Below, one piece after another: positions 1 to 5,741 of a DNA stretch of 5,741 nt. Each line of letters begins with the position of its first letter. Position 1 is the stretch's first letter. The stretch comes from Verrucomicrobiota bacterium (GTDB taxonomy: Bacteria; Verrucomicrobiota; Lentisphaeria; Oligosphaerales; Oligosphaeraceae). Location: NCBI GenBank assembly GCA_022709995.1, contig JAKLHU010000162.1:1-5741 (forward strand). Reading direction: 5' to 3'. Below the pieces are notes generated by a model. The model saw nothing but the letters and a program-made list of their open reading frames with translations. It was not told where the DNA came from and did no database searches. Both the position numbers and the translations under genes were made by a program.

Positions 1-141
1 GTGTTGAGCATTGATTACATCAAGAGCGACACGCGCCGCGATGTGTTCGTGAGTCAATGCCCGGAACTCGTCATCGTGGATGAAGCGCACACTTGCGCCC
101 GTCCGAGTGGCGCAAGTCCCGGCCAACAGCAACGCCGTCAT
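1..141 (+). pseudogene. Fragment of a SNF2/DEAH-type helicase, cut at both ends
   Basis: Frame 1, open from the first base of the window, reads a segment typical of large superfamily 2 (SNF2-like) helicases. It has a motif like LSIDYIKSD, then ELVIVDEAHTCA at about residues 22-33, which is the Walker B/motif II DEAH box that binds Mg-ATP. The following stretch rich in Gln and Arg (QQQRRH, ending near base 138) also fits such helicases, in which a similar polar segment precedes the next motif. After that the frame turns into Pro/Arg/Gly-rich nonsense and stops at 262-264, with no motif III (the TATP-like segment expected about 20 residues later). The beginning of the gene lies outside the window. 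Proteins of this type occur in DISARM-like and other defence loci, but about 46 residues cannot assign a system. It is either a real gene remnant or half of a chimeric join. Confidence 0.6.
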
Positions 142-319
142 CGGCCAGGTCCCGGTCCACCGTGGCGACCAGCAACTCTATTTGCTGGAATGGGAATCCG
201 ACGGCATCCGCGGCGTCAATCACTACATCCTCGGATTGCCGCCTTTTGCCTTGAACCAGTATAAGCGCTGGCTGCCTCACATCCAGGGCATCAACCCGTT
301 TGACTGGAGCAGCAACTGA
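107..319 (+). CDS. C-terminal end of a glycoside hydrolase (family 2/beta-mannosidase-like), 5' end missing
   Basis: Frame 2 encodes about 70 residues that end in the style of a GH2-like beta-mannosidase or related exo-glycosidase. The segment GDQQLYLLEWESDGIRG is followed by VNHYILGLPPF and a final helix YKRWLPHI before the stop at 317-319. In these enzymes the C-terminal beta-sandwich ends with just such a 'nHYl.G.PPF.l..YkrWL' tail, which packs on the barrel; the catalytic residues lie upstream and are not in the window. Frame 2 has stops at 5-7 and again near base 47, so the upstream catalytic barrel is absent here. The ATG at base 80 falls inside the helicase-like DNA and is not a credible start. 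The kinase gene begins 48 bases after the stop. Family placement is by pattern recognition only; that this is a hydrolase tail is fairly secure. Confidence 0.65.
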   Translation: MAQVPANSNAVIGQVPVHRGDQQLYLLEWESDGIRGVNHYILGLPPFALNQYKRWLPHIQGINPFDWSSN

Positions 320-367
320 CCAGGGCTGGCCGCCCGGACCGCCCCGCCCAACGGCCACAATCCCGTT

Positions 368-2482
368 ATGACTGACGCGTCATCATCATCACTGGACAAC
401 AGTCTGGAACCGTTCCTCCACCCCGGAGACATGGTGGAGAAATACCGCATCGAGAGCCTCATCGGCTACGGCGGCATGGGCGAAGTCTACCTGGCGACAC
501 ACATGCTGTTGAACCGGCAATGCGCCTTGAAAATCCTGCCGCCGGCGATCGCCCGGCGCAACCCGAACCACAGCAAGCGCTTTTTGCGCGAAGCCAAGCT
601 GGCGACCCGGTTCAAGCACCCCAATATCATTGAGGTCTGGGACGTCGGGCTCGATCCGGTCACCGGGGTCAACTACATCGCCATGGAATACGTGCGGGGA
701 CAGACCATCGCCGAATGGCTGACCGGCGGACCGCTGGAGGAAAAAAACGTCCTCATCATCGCGACCAAGGTCGCGGAAGTCCTGGAGGTCGCCCAGAGCC
801 TGAACATCGTGCACCGCGACATCAAGCCCTCGAACATCATGATTACCTACGAGGGCGATGTCAAAGTCGCCGACCTGGGCATCGCCAAGAGCGACCCCGA
901 CAGCGCCGTCGGCGAGTCGGCGGTGACGCTCCAGGATACCGTTCTGGGCACGCCGTTCTATGCTTCCCCGGAACAGTGCCGCGCCGCCCACCAGGCCACC
1001 GTCCAGTCCGACATCTACAGCCTCGGCGCGACCATGTACCACATGCTGACCGGCGTGAAGCCCTATGCCGGGGAAAATTCCTTCGAGGTCATGGCCAAGG
1101 TCCTGGAGGAGGATCCGCCGCCGGTGCACAAGGTTAACCCGAAAGTGACCCTGGGCACGAGCCGGCTGGTGGCCCGGATGATGGCCAAGGAACCACAGGA
1201 CCGCCCGGCCGGGCCGACCGCGCTGCTTAAACAGCTTGACGCCCTCCGCAATTCCATCTGGGCCCGGCACCCGCTGTGCGGGCAAATGGTCCTCGGCCTG
1301 GGCAGATTCGTCCAAGCCGCCGGCAAAACCATCCTGCGCCACCGCCGGAAAATCGCGGCCGCCGTCCTGTTTCTGGCGCTGCTGGGCGGCCTTGGCTTCG
1401 GCGGCAGGGCCCTGTACCGGCTGAGCCGGCACTACTGGGGCGGGAGCGCCGCGCCCGAAACGACTGCCGCCGCGCCCCAGCCGTCGTCGACCCAGCTCTC
1501 GGAAGCCCCCCCGGCAGGCCAAGCGGGCGAACCGGCAGACGAAGCCGCAGCCGCGCCCGAGACATATCCGCTGCCGGAAGCCGCCCGGCCGTTGTCCTGG
1601 CGCCTGGAAGCGGCGCTGAAACGCCTGGCCGGCCTGGAAGCCGAACTGGCCCGGGCGAACCTGCCGCCGTCTCCGCGCATCATCCTGCGCCGGCAGGTGC
1701 TCTTCCGCAAAATGCAGATTCTCGCATTGAGGGAGCAGGACGCCCGGCGCGAGGACGTGCTCGACGCCGGCCGTGGCCGCCCGGCCGCCGCGACCGCCGC
1801 CCTGGGCCGGGCCGTCGACGCCATGATTGCCGCCGCCGTCGAGAAGGATGCCGCCGGCCGGGCCGACTTGAGCCGGAAGCTGATCGATGCGCTCCAAGCC
1901 AGCGCCGGCAATCCCAACGCCGTCCTCATTCGTCTCCTCCACGCCGCTACGGCTGGCAAGGCCCTGCTGCTGGAGACGCTCTTGCCGCCGGCGAATGGGG
2001 CAGCCCCGCCGGCGGCGGCCAATCCCGAAGGCCCCGCCGTCCAGCCCCCTGCCCTCCTGGAGGAGCTTCGACAGCGCTCGGCCGATCTCAACCTGATCTC
2101 AGCCGAAGTGGTTGCCGAGACCTTGCAGCACAGCAGTCGGCTGCTAGCGGCCATCATCAACGATGGTTTGGAAAATGTCGACGGCACGGAACCCGGACAG
2201 TACCTGCTTGCCGCCATGCAACTTCCCGGTCCGGAGGCGGCTGCGCTCTGCCGAGATCTCATCCTGCTCAACTGCGCCGTCAACGCCCTCGACCTCAAAA
2301 CGGGCCAGACTCCGCTGCATATGGCGGTTGCCCAGGGCCGTTTGGAATTGGCGGCCATGCTGGTCTACGCCGATGCCGCCGTCAATGCCTTCAGCCGAGA
2401 CGGCCAGACCCCGTTGCAACTCGCCGCCGCCACCGGCAATCCACACCTGCTGGCCTTGCTGCAGGACGCTGGCGGCCAGTGA
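368..2482 (+). CDS. Membrane-anchored Hanks-type Ser/Thr protein kinase with C-terminal ankyrin repeats
   Basis: This 704-residue protein would phosphorylate Ser/Thr on cytoplasmic targets. The kinase domain (about 26-293) has every key element: glycine loop GYGGMGEV (33-40), ATP-binding Lys55 in ALK, Glu75 in helix C, hinge MEYV (106-109), catalytic HRDIKPSN (Asp151, Lys153, Asn156), metal-binding DLG (Asp169, a common bacterial form of DFG), GTPFYASPE (194-202) closing the activation loop, Asp215 in SDIYSLG, and Arg279. Thr187, Thr191 and Thr195 are possible autophosphorylation sites. One membrane segment (about 329-346), preceded by RHRRK, suggests the kinase is inside and the rest outside. 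Then come an Ala/Pro-rich linker (360-410), a helical region (411-600) and two ankyrin repeats (645-674 and 678-704), with a degenerate one before them (about 611-642). The ATG at 368 has no Shine-Dalgarno sequence, but the next in-frame ATG (codon 22) would begin only a few residues before the kinase fold. The substrate and signal are unknown. Confidence 0.93.
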   Translation: MTDASSSSLDNSLEPFLHPGDMVEKYRIESLIGYGGMGEVYLATHMLLNRQCALKILPPAIARRNPNHSKRFLREAKLATRFKHPNIIEVWDVGLDPVTGVNYIAMEYVRGQTIAEWLTGGPLEEKNVLIIATKVAEVLEVAQSLNIVHRDIKPSNIMITYEGDVKVADLGIAKSDPDSAVGESAVTLQDTVLGTPFYASPEQCRAAHQATVQSDIYSLGATMYHMLTGVKPYAGENSFEVMAKVLEEDPPPVHKVNPKVTLGTSRLVARMMAKEPQDRPAGPTALLKQLDALRNSIWARHPLCGQMVLGLGRFVQAAGKTILRHRRKIAAAVLFLALLGGLGFGGRALYRLSRHYWGGSAAPETTAAAPQPSSTQLSEAPPAGQAGEPADEAAAAPETYPLPEAARPLSWRLEAALKRLAGLEAELARANLPPSPRIILRRQVLFRKMQILALREQDARREDVLDAGRGRPAAATAALGRAVDAMIAAAVEKDAAGRADLSRKLIDALQASAGNPNAVLIRLLHAATAGKALLLETLLPPANGAAPPAAANPEGPAVQPPALLEELRQRSADLNLISAEVVAETLQHSSRLLAAIINDGLENVDGTEPGQYLLAAMQLPGPEAAALCRDLILLNCAVNALDLKTGQTPLHMAVAQGRLELAAMLVYADAAVNAFSRDGQTPLQLAAATGNPHLLALLQDAGGQ

Positions 2483-2551
2483 GCCCAGGAAACCCCAGAA
2501 ACCGGAACCGCCGCCGAGATGACAGCCCGAGACAACGCAAAAGCCATTGCC

Positions 2552-2567
2552 TTGATCTATAAGTCAA
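2552..2567 (+). promoter_or_regulatory. AT-rich, partly palindromic patch upstream of the exported hydrolase; possible promoter or operator
   Basis: Within very GC-rich DNA, the 105-base gap before the hydrolase gene contains an AT-rich island. Its core reads TTGA-N2-TATA-N2-TCAA, an interrupted palindrome matching its own reverse complement at 12 of 16 positions. A TATAAG hexamer at 2558-2563 could serve as a -10 element, but no good -35 box lies 16-18 bases upstream. The gap and the patch make an independent promoter for the downstream gene plausible, with the symmetric element as a possible regulator site. This is inference from base composition and symmetry. Confidence 0.25.
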
Positions 2568-2573
2568 TTATGT

Positions 2574-2583
2574 AGGAGAAGAG
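2574..2583 (+). promoter_or_regulatory. Strong Shine-Dalgarno site of the exported hydrolase gene
   Basis: AGGAGAAGAG carries a canonical AGGAG core (2574-2578), nine bases before the ATG at 2588. It fixes the start codon, which is immediately followed by a signal peptide. The kinase gene upstream has no comparable site, so the two genes probably differ in translation efficiency. Confidence 0.8.
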
Positions 2584-2587
2584 CTTC

Positions 2588-4570
2588 ATGAATCTGCGTA
2601 CGCTGACGTCTGCCCTGGCCGTGTCCTGCCTGGCCTTCCTTGCCACCGCCCTGACGGCCCAGGAACCCGTCAATCTGGTGCGCAATCCCGGCTTTGAAGA
2701 AATTGGCGCCGACGGGCAGGCGGCCGCCTGGGGCGGCAAGGCGCCCTACTACACCGTCAGCTCCGAAACGGCCCGGACCGGGAAAGCCAGCCTCCATTTC
2801 TCGCACCAGGAGCCGAAGCCCTATGTGCTCTGCTCCCAGAGCATCCAGCTCGACCCCAAAAAATACTACCATTTCGGCGTCTGGGTGAAGTCGTCAGGCA
2901 TGAAGGGCGACGGCCCGACCATTTGCGTGCAATGGAACCAGGGTGGCAAATTCCTGGGCGGCTCCTATCCCAGCGGCGTCAAGGACACCAATGGCGAGTG
3001 GCTGCTGGTGGAAGGCTACGTGCGCAATATCCCGGCCGCGGCGACCAGCTTTGACATCACCGCCTACTGCCGCCAGGGCAGCACCGGCGAAGCCTGGTTC
3101 GATGATGCCTTCCTCTATGAGTACATCCCGCCATTCCTGGGAGTGCTGACGACCGACAGCTACCGCCAGTACACCACCGGCGAACCCCTGACCGTCTTTG
3201 CCGCCGTCTCGCCCCAGGGCGATGTCCGGCCCGACGCCCTGCCCGGCATTTCCCTCCAGCTGCTGACGGCCGCCGGCCAAAAGCTGCAGACTTTCGCGCC
3301 GACGGGCGGCGACGAGAAGTCGCTCCGCTTCGAGGTCCCGACGGCCGATTTGGCGCCGGGCGACTACGTCGTCCGTCTCGATGCCGTCAACCCCGGCAAC
3401 GGCCGGACCGAGTCGAAGCAGCTCACGATGCACCGGGTCGCCGCCCTGCCCGCCTGGAAGTCCTATATTGACCGCCATCGGCGCCTAATGGTGGACGGCC
3501 AGCCCTTCTTCCCCCTGGGCATGTATTTTGGCGGGGTGAGCGAAAGCGAGCTGGCGATTTATCGCGACAGCGCCTTCAACTGCCTGATGCCGTATTCCCA
3601 GCTCAAGCGCGAGACCCTGGACATGATCGAGGCCGCTCATGTCAAGGTCATCTACAGCGTGAAGGACTTCTATGGCGGCCATGCCAACCTGAAGACCCCG
3701 AAAGAAGCATCGGCCAAAACCGCGGCGGTCGTCCAGGCCTTCAAGGACCACCCGGCCATCATCGCCTGGTATATCAATGACGAATTGCCGTTGTCGATGA
3801 TCGGGGAGCTGGCCGCCCGGCGCGACCAGATGGAGCAGCTTGACCCCGGCCGGCCGACATGGGTGGTGCTGTACCAGGTCAACGAAGTCCGCGACTATGT
3901 CCCCAGTTTCGACGTCATTGGCACCGACCCGTATCCCATTCCCAACCGCCCCCCGGCCATGGCCCTGGAATGGGCCCGCAAGACGACGGCGGGAACGTTC
4001 AACAGCTTCGCCAACTGGATGGTCCCCCAGGCCTTCAACTGGGCCGCCTACTGGAAACGATATGGCAAAACCGACGAGGAAGTCCTCGCCTGCCGGGCGC
4101 CGACCGCCGCGGAATTGAAGGCCATGTCCTGGATGTGCATCGCCGGCGGCGCCACCGGACTGATCTACTACTCCTGGTCGGACCTGCACCGCATGGACAA
4201 GCTGATCGCTGACGGCGGCCGGGCCTTGCGCCGCGACCCCTTTGAGGCGCGCTGGGCCGAAGTGAAAGCCGTCGCCGCCGATGTCAAGCGCCTCGACCAT
4301 GTCCTCCTTGGCATCGAGACGCCCCTGGCCATCACGCCCGCCCCGGAGACGCCCGCCGAAATCGGCGTCCGTCTGTTCGGCAAGGACGGCGAGACTTGGC
4401 TCCTGGTCGTGAACGCCGACCACGAGAAAAACGCCACCGTGACCTTCGCCGCACCCCGAGCCGTCGCCTGCCTCGGTCAGGAATTGGGCGGCAAGCCGCC
4501 GAAAATCACCGGCTCGACGATCGTGCTCGAACTCGAACCGCTCGAAGTCACCATGCTGCGACTGAAGTAA
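2588..4570 (+). CDS. Exported multidomain glycoside hydrolase-like protein (CBM4/9-like + Ig-like + clan GH-A-type TIM barrel)
   Basis: A 660-residue secreted protein, probably acting on or binding a polysaccharide outside the cytoplasm. Residues 1-24 are a signal peptide (short basic start, hydrophobic core, probable cleavage at ALTA/QE); Cys14 is too early to be a convincing lipobox. Residues 27-180 resemble a CBM4/9-type beta-sandwich, opening with NLVRNPGFEE and closing with EAWFDDAFLYE. Residues 185-285 look like an Ig-like beta domain. Residues 292-572 form the TIM barrel: VDGQPFFPLGMYFGG on strand 1, FNCLMPY on strand 2, IIAWYINDE on strand 4 with Glu399 as candidate acid/base, FDVIGTDPYPI on a later strand, WMVPQAFNW where strand 7 should be, and GATGLIYYSW on strand 8. 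Residues 575-660 are a C-terminal beta domain. The usual strand-7 nucleophile Glu is not evident; Gln481 sits near it. Exact family and substrate cannot be told. It lies 105 bases after the kinase with its own ribosome binding site. Confidence 0.85.
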   Translation: MNLRTLTSALAVSCLAFLATALTAQEPVNLVRNPGFEEIGADGQAAAWGGKAPYYTVSSETARTGKASLHFSHQEPKPYVLCSQSIQLDPKKYYHFGVWVKSSGMKGDGPTICVQWNQGGKFLGGSYPSGVKDTNGEWLLVEGYVRNIPAAATSFDITAYCRQGSTGEAWFDDAFLYEYIPPFLGVLTTDSYRQYTTGEPLTVFAAVSPQGDVRPDALPGISLQLLTAAGQKLQTFAPTGGDEKSLRFEVPTADLAPGDYVVRLDAVNPGNGRTESKQLTMHRVAALPAWKSYIDRHRRLMVDGQPFFPLGMYFGGVSESELAIYRDSAFNCLMPYSQLKRETLDMIEAAHVKVIYSVKDFYGGHANLKTPKEASAKTAAVVQAFKDHPAIIAWYINDELPLSMIGELAARRDQMEQLDPGRPTWVVLYQVNEVRDYVPSFDVIGTDPYPIPNRPPAMALEWARKTTAGTFNSFANWMVPQAFNWAAYWKRYGKTDEEVLACRAPTAAELKAMSWMCIAGGATGLIYYSWSDLHRMDKLIADGGRALRRDPFEARWAEVKAVAADVKRLDHVLLGIETPLAITPAPETPAEIGVRLFGKDGETWLLVVNADHEKNATVTFAAPRAVACLGQELGGKPPKITGSTIVLELEPLEVTMLRLK

Positions 4571-4656
4571 ATCCGAGCCGCCGGCGGGACGTTGGCAAAA
4601 TACCCACCGAAAACCGCGCCCCTTGAGACGAGTCACATTCGTGGGTGCTCGACGTC

Positions 4657-4681
4657 GGCGCCCCAGGCCTCGGGGGGCGCC
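4657..4681 (+). repeat. Perfect 8-bp inverted repeat, alternative hairpin
   Basis: GGCGCCCC (4657-4664) pairs fully with GGGGCGCC (4674-4681) across a nine-base loop. The stem is all G/C and should be very stable as RNA. It shares bases 4678-4681 with the next hairpin, so only one of the two can form at a time. No T-run follows directly on either strand, so alone it is not a classical terminator. Confidence 0.6.
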
Positions 4682-4706
4682 GGCTCTGGGGCCGGCGACG
4701 TCTTTT
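4678..4706 (+). terminator. Candidate terminator of the exported hydrolase gene
   Basis: CGCCGGC (4678-4684) pairs with GCCGGCG (4691-4697) across a six-base loop, giving a seven-pair G/C stem. A short T-run (TCTTTT, 4701-4706) follows four bases after the stem. Matching GACGTC boxes at 4651-4656 and 4697-4702 could add an outer stem. It lies about 108 bases beyond the hydrolase stop, which is far but acceptable, and the T-run is short, so strength is uncertain. Confidence 0.45.
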
Positions 4707-4725
4707 CCGCCAGAGGCGCCAAACT

Positions 4726-4746
4726 CCCGGGATCCGGATCGCCGGG
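4726..4746. repeat. Near-perfect 21-base DNA palindrome
   Basis: CCCGGGATCC (4726-4735) is mirrored by GGATC-G-CCGGG (4736-4746), with a single extra G at 4741. The core GATCCGGATC is a perfect 10-base palindrome. With no loop it would act as a DNA-level symmetric site rather than an RNA hairpin, for example a dimeric protein target. It may also be chance in GC-rich intergenic DNA. Confidence 0.4.
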
Positions 4747-4786
4747 CGCAACGTGCTTGACCGGTGCAAATCCGACGTAATCCGGC

Positions 4787-4803
4787 GCGGGTAGATTGCC
4801 CGC
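4787..4803 (-). terminator. Weak hairpin just after the minus-strand gene
   Basis: Bases 4787-4791 (GCGGG) pair with 4799-4803 (CCCGC) across a seven-base loop, eight bases past the stop codon of the minus-strand gene. The stem has only five pairs, and the minus strand beyond it shows no T-run, only a TTT further on. It may help end or stabilise the transcript, but it is a weak candidate. Confidence 0.25.
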
Positions 4804-4810
4804 AAGCGCG

Positions 4811-5741
4811 TTATTCCGCAACCAAGCGGTTGTCCGGATGGGTGAAGACAATCGGCCGCAGGGGCGCGCCGAGCCGGATCGTATGGTCTTCAAAGACATC
4901 GCGCAGGCGCAGGAGCCAGACTTCGTCCGCCGTCGTCGGCTCGCGTTCGGCCTGCACGAACTGCATGCCGGCGAAGCGCGGCTTGCTGTCCCGGATGGCA
5001 CCGGCCGCGTCGATCAGCTCCACCGCCAGCGGCTCGCCTAAAGAACTGGAGATCTGCGCCGTGACTTTGCGCAATCCCGCCGGAACCACGAAATAGAGGT
5101 CGCTGGCCGAACGGAACAGGTGCAGGCCGGTGCTGGCGCTGAAACCCCAGCCCGGCCGCGATGATTCGACGGTGACGGCATGGCCGTTGGTCTTGTAGGC
5201 GAACGTATAGACGCCGGTGCCCTTCGGCGTGAACGAATAGGTGAACACCTCCTGGTCGATCGTGAAACGGTCGCTGTCCGTCCCGTTGGCGTCGCGGATA
5301 ATGACCGGCAGCCGGATCGGACCTTTCGCCTGCCAGACGACCTTGAAGGTGATGTCGACCGTCTCCCCGGCCCGAGCATATTGCACCAGCTCGACCGGCC
5401 CACGGGTCTGCGCCGTGTTGCCGGAAACCGCCGCGGCCACGGCCGGAACCAGCTTTTTGGTGTCGAGGACAAGGCTTTGGAAGGAACGCATTTCCGGATT
5501 CCCGCGATGCTTCGCATAGATGGGCGCAAAATCAACCTGCTTTTCCTGCCCGCCGTCATCCCGGACCGTGATCGTGCCGGCAAACGGCCGGATGGCGGCA
5601 ACCCCGAGCGACATGATGTCAAAAACCGGCCGCGACAGCGGCTGCAGCACGACCAGGTTGCCGTTCGCGCCCTTCATCGCAGCGAACACGATCTTGCCGT
5701 CGCCCGCGGCGTAGACGGGCGTGCCCTTGGGGGCCGCGTAG
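4811..5741 (-). CDS. C-terminal part of a beta-rich, probably extracytoplasmic protein; N-terminus outside window
   Basis: The minus-strand frame is open from the window edge to TAA at 4811-4813, giving 309 residues. The GTG at 5687-5689 is internal, because well-conserved-looking sequence (YAAPKGTPVYAAGDGKI) precedes it in frame, so the true start lies beyond base 5741. That first segment, with the following VFAAMKGANGNLVVLQ, resembles one strand pair of M23/LytM-type domains, but the rest of that fold is not visible. Residues about 114-160 look like one beta-sandwich (VELVQYARAGETVDITFKV). Residues 160-285 look like a second, with TGVYTFAYKTNG, LYFVVPAG and a closing DEVWLLRLRDVFEDHTIRLG. 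Similar 'tGvY...lYFyVP.g' beta-sandwiches are frequent at the C-terminus of large secreted PVC-group proteins, often glycoside hydrolase-like. No catalytic residues can be named. Converges with the exported hydrolase gene. Confidence 0.75.
   Translation of the reverse strand, partial: YAAPKGTPVYAAGDGKIVFAAMKGANGNLVVLQPLSRPVFDIMSLGVAAIRPFAGTITVRDDGGQEKQVDFAPIYAKHRGNPEMRSFQSLVLDTKKLVPAVAAAVSGNTAQTRGPVELVQYARAGETVDITFKVVWQAKGPIRLPVIIRDANGTDSDRFTIDQEVFTYSFTPKGTGVYTFAYKTNGHAVTVESSRPGWGFSASTGLHLFRSASDLYFVVPAGLRKVTAQISSSLGEPLAVELIDAAGAIRDSKPRFAGMQFVQAEREPTTADEVWLLRLRDVFEDHTIRLGAPLRPIVFTHPDNRLVAE

Larger units (their letters stand above)
4571..4810. other. Convergent intergenic region rich in inverted repeats, no gene seen
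   Basis: This 240-base stretch separates the converging hydrolase gene and minus-strand gene. Short open frames exist on both strands, but their translations are Arg/Pro/Ser-rich, match nothing recognisable and lack ribosome binding sites. The content is mainly inverted repeats: two overlapping hairpins (4657-4697), a near-perfect palindrome (4726-4746) and a small hairpin beside the minus-strand stop codon. Transcription termination from both sides is the simplest role. No tRNA or known RNA was recognised. Confidence 0.6.

Noticed and set aside
1..141. DISARM or other phage-defence locus suggested by the helicase fragment
   Set aside because: About 46 residues with a DEAH box cannot identify a system, no partner defence gene is in the window, and the fragment may be an assembly join.
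327..357. Inverted repeat TGGCCG/CGGCCA between the first hydrolase tail and the kinase
   Set aside because: Only six pairs around a 19-base loop and no T-run; too weak to call a terminator in such GC-rich DNA.
389..1942. Long minus-strand open frame (517 codons) opposite the kinase gene
   Set aside because: It lies antisense to an unmistakable kinase domain. Its translation is Gly/Arg/Gln-rich without recognisable motifs, as expected from a GC-rich gene with few stop codons on the opposite strand.
1276..2562. 428-codon plus-strand open frame overlapping the kinase's second half
   Set aside because: Its product is Arg/Pro/Gly-rich low-complexity sequence, while the kinase frame gives a membrane helix and ankyrin repeats in the same DNA.
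2588..2660. Lipoprotein signal with Cys14 as the acylated residue
   Set aside because: The hydrophobic stretch before Cys14 is too short, the lipobox residues (AVS) are weak, and an ordinary ALTA/QE cleavage site follows a full hydrophobic core.
3485..4636. 383-codon minus-strand open frame opposite the hydrolase barrel
   Set aside because: Antisense shadow: no motifs, and the plus frame shows conserved barrel strands throughout.
4764..5096. Plus-strand open frames (4764-5096, 4796-5041) opposite the minus-strand gene
   Set aside because: The minus-strand frame reads coherent beta-sandwich sequence to a stop at 4811. The plus frames are Arg/Ser-rich and lack ribosome binding sites.

Overview
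The window is a GC-rich fragment with long, dense coding regions. It holds a bacterial Hanks-type Ser/Thr kinase, a multidomain secreted glycoside hydrolase with a carbohydrate-binding-like N-terminus, and the tail of another glycoside hydrolase. This mix is typical of the PVC group (Planctomycetes, Lentisphaerae, Verrucomicrobia), most likely a polysaccharide-degrading lineage such as Lentisphaerae or Planctomycetes. The assignment rests on gene content and protein style, not on a marker gene. Both ends look like contig or window edges, because the first and last genes are cut.

Layout: (1) Positions 1-319 are a composite. The first ~105-140 bases encode a piece of a SNF2/DEAH-type helicase (VIVDEAH motif) in frame 1. 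From ~107 on, frame 2 encodes the last ~70 residues of a family-2-like glycoside hydrolase, ending at 319. The two do not belong together, so there is a breakpoint between ~105 and ~145. (2) Positions 368-2482 encode a 704-residue membrane-anchored Ser/Thr kinase with a C-terminal ankyrin region predicted to lie outside the cytoplasm. (3) Positions 2588-4570 encode a 660-residue exported protein: signal peptide, CBM4/9-like sandwich, Ig-like domain, clan GH-A-like TIM barrel and C-terminal beta domain. It has a strong ribosome binding site and an AT-rich upstream patch. (4) Positions 4571-4810 are a non-coding convergent intergenic region rich in inverted repeats, including a candidate terminator. 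(5) Positions 4811-5741, minus strand, carry the C-terminal 309 residues of a beta-rich, probably extracytoplasmic protein whose N-terminus lies beyond the window.

How they work together: the two hydrolase genes and the minus-strand beta-rich protein would suit an extracellular polysaccharide-use locus, and the kinase between them could be a sensor. That link is inferred from neighbourhood only. I do not see a convincing undescribed multi-gene system. The points most worth a second look are the helicase/hydrolase breakpoint, the kinase architecture with exported ankyrin repeats, and the hydrolase whose expected nucleophile position appears to be glutamine.
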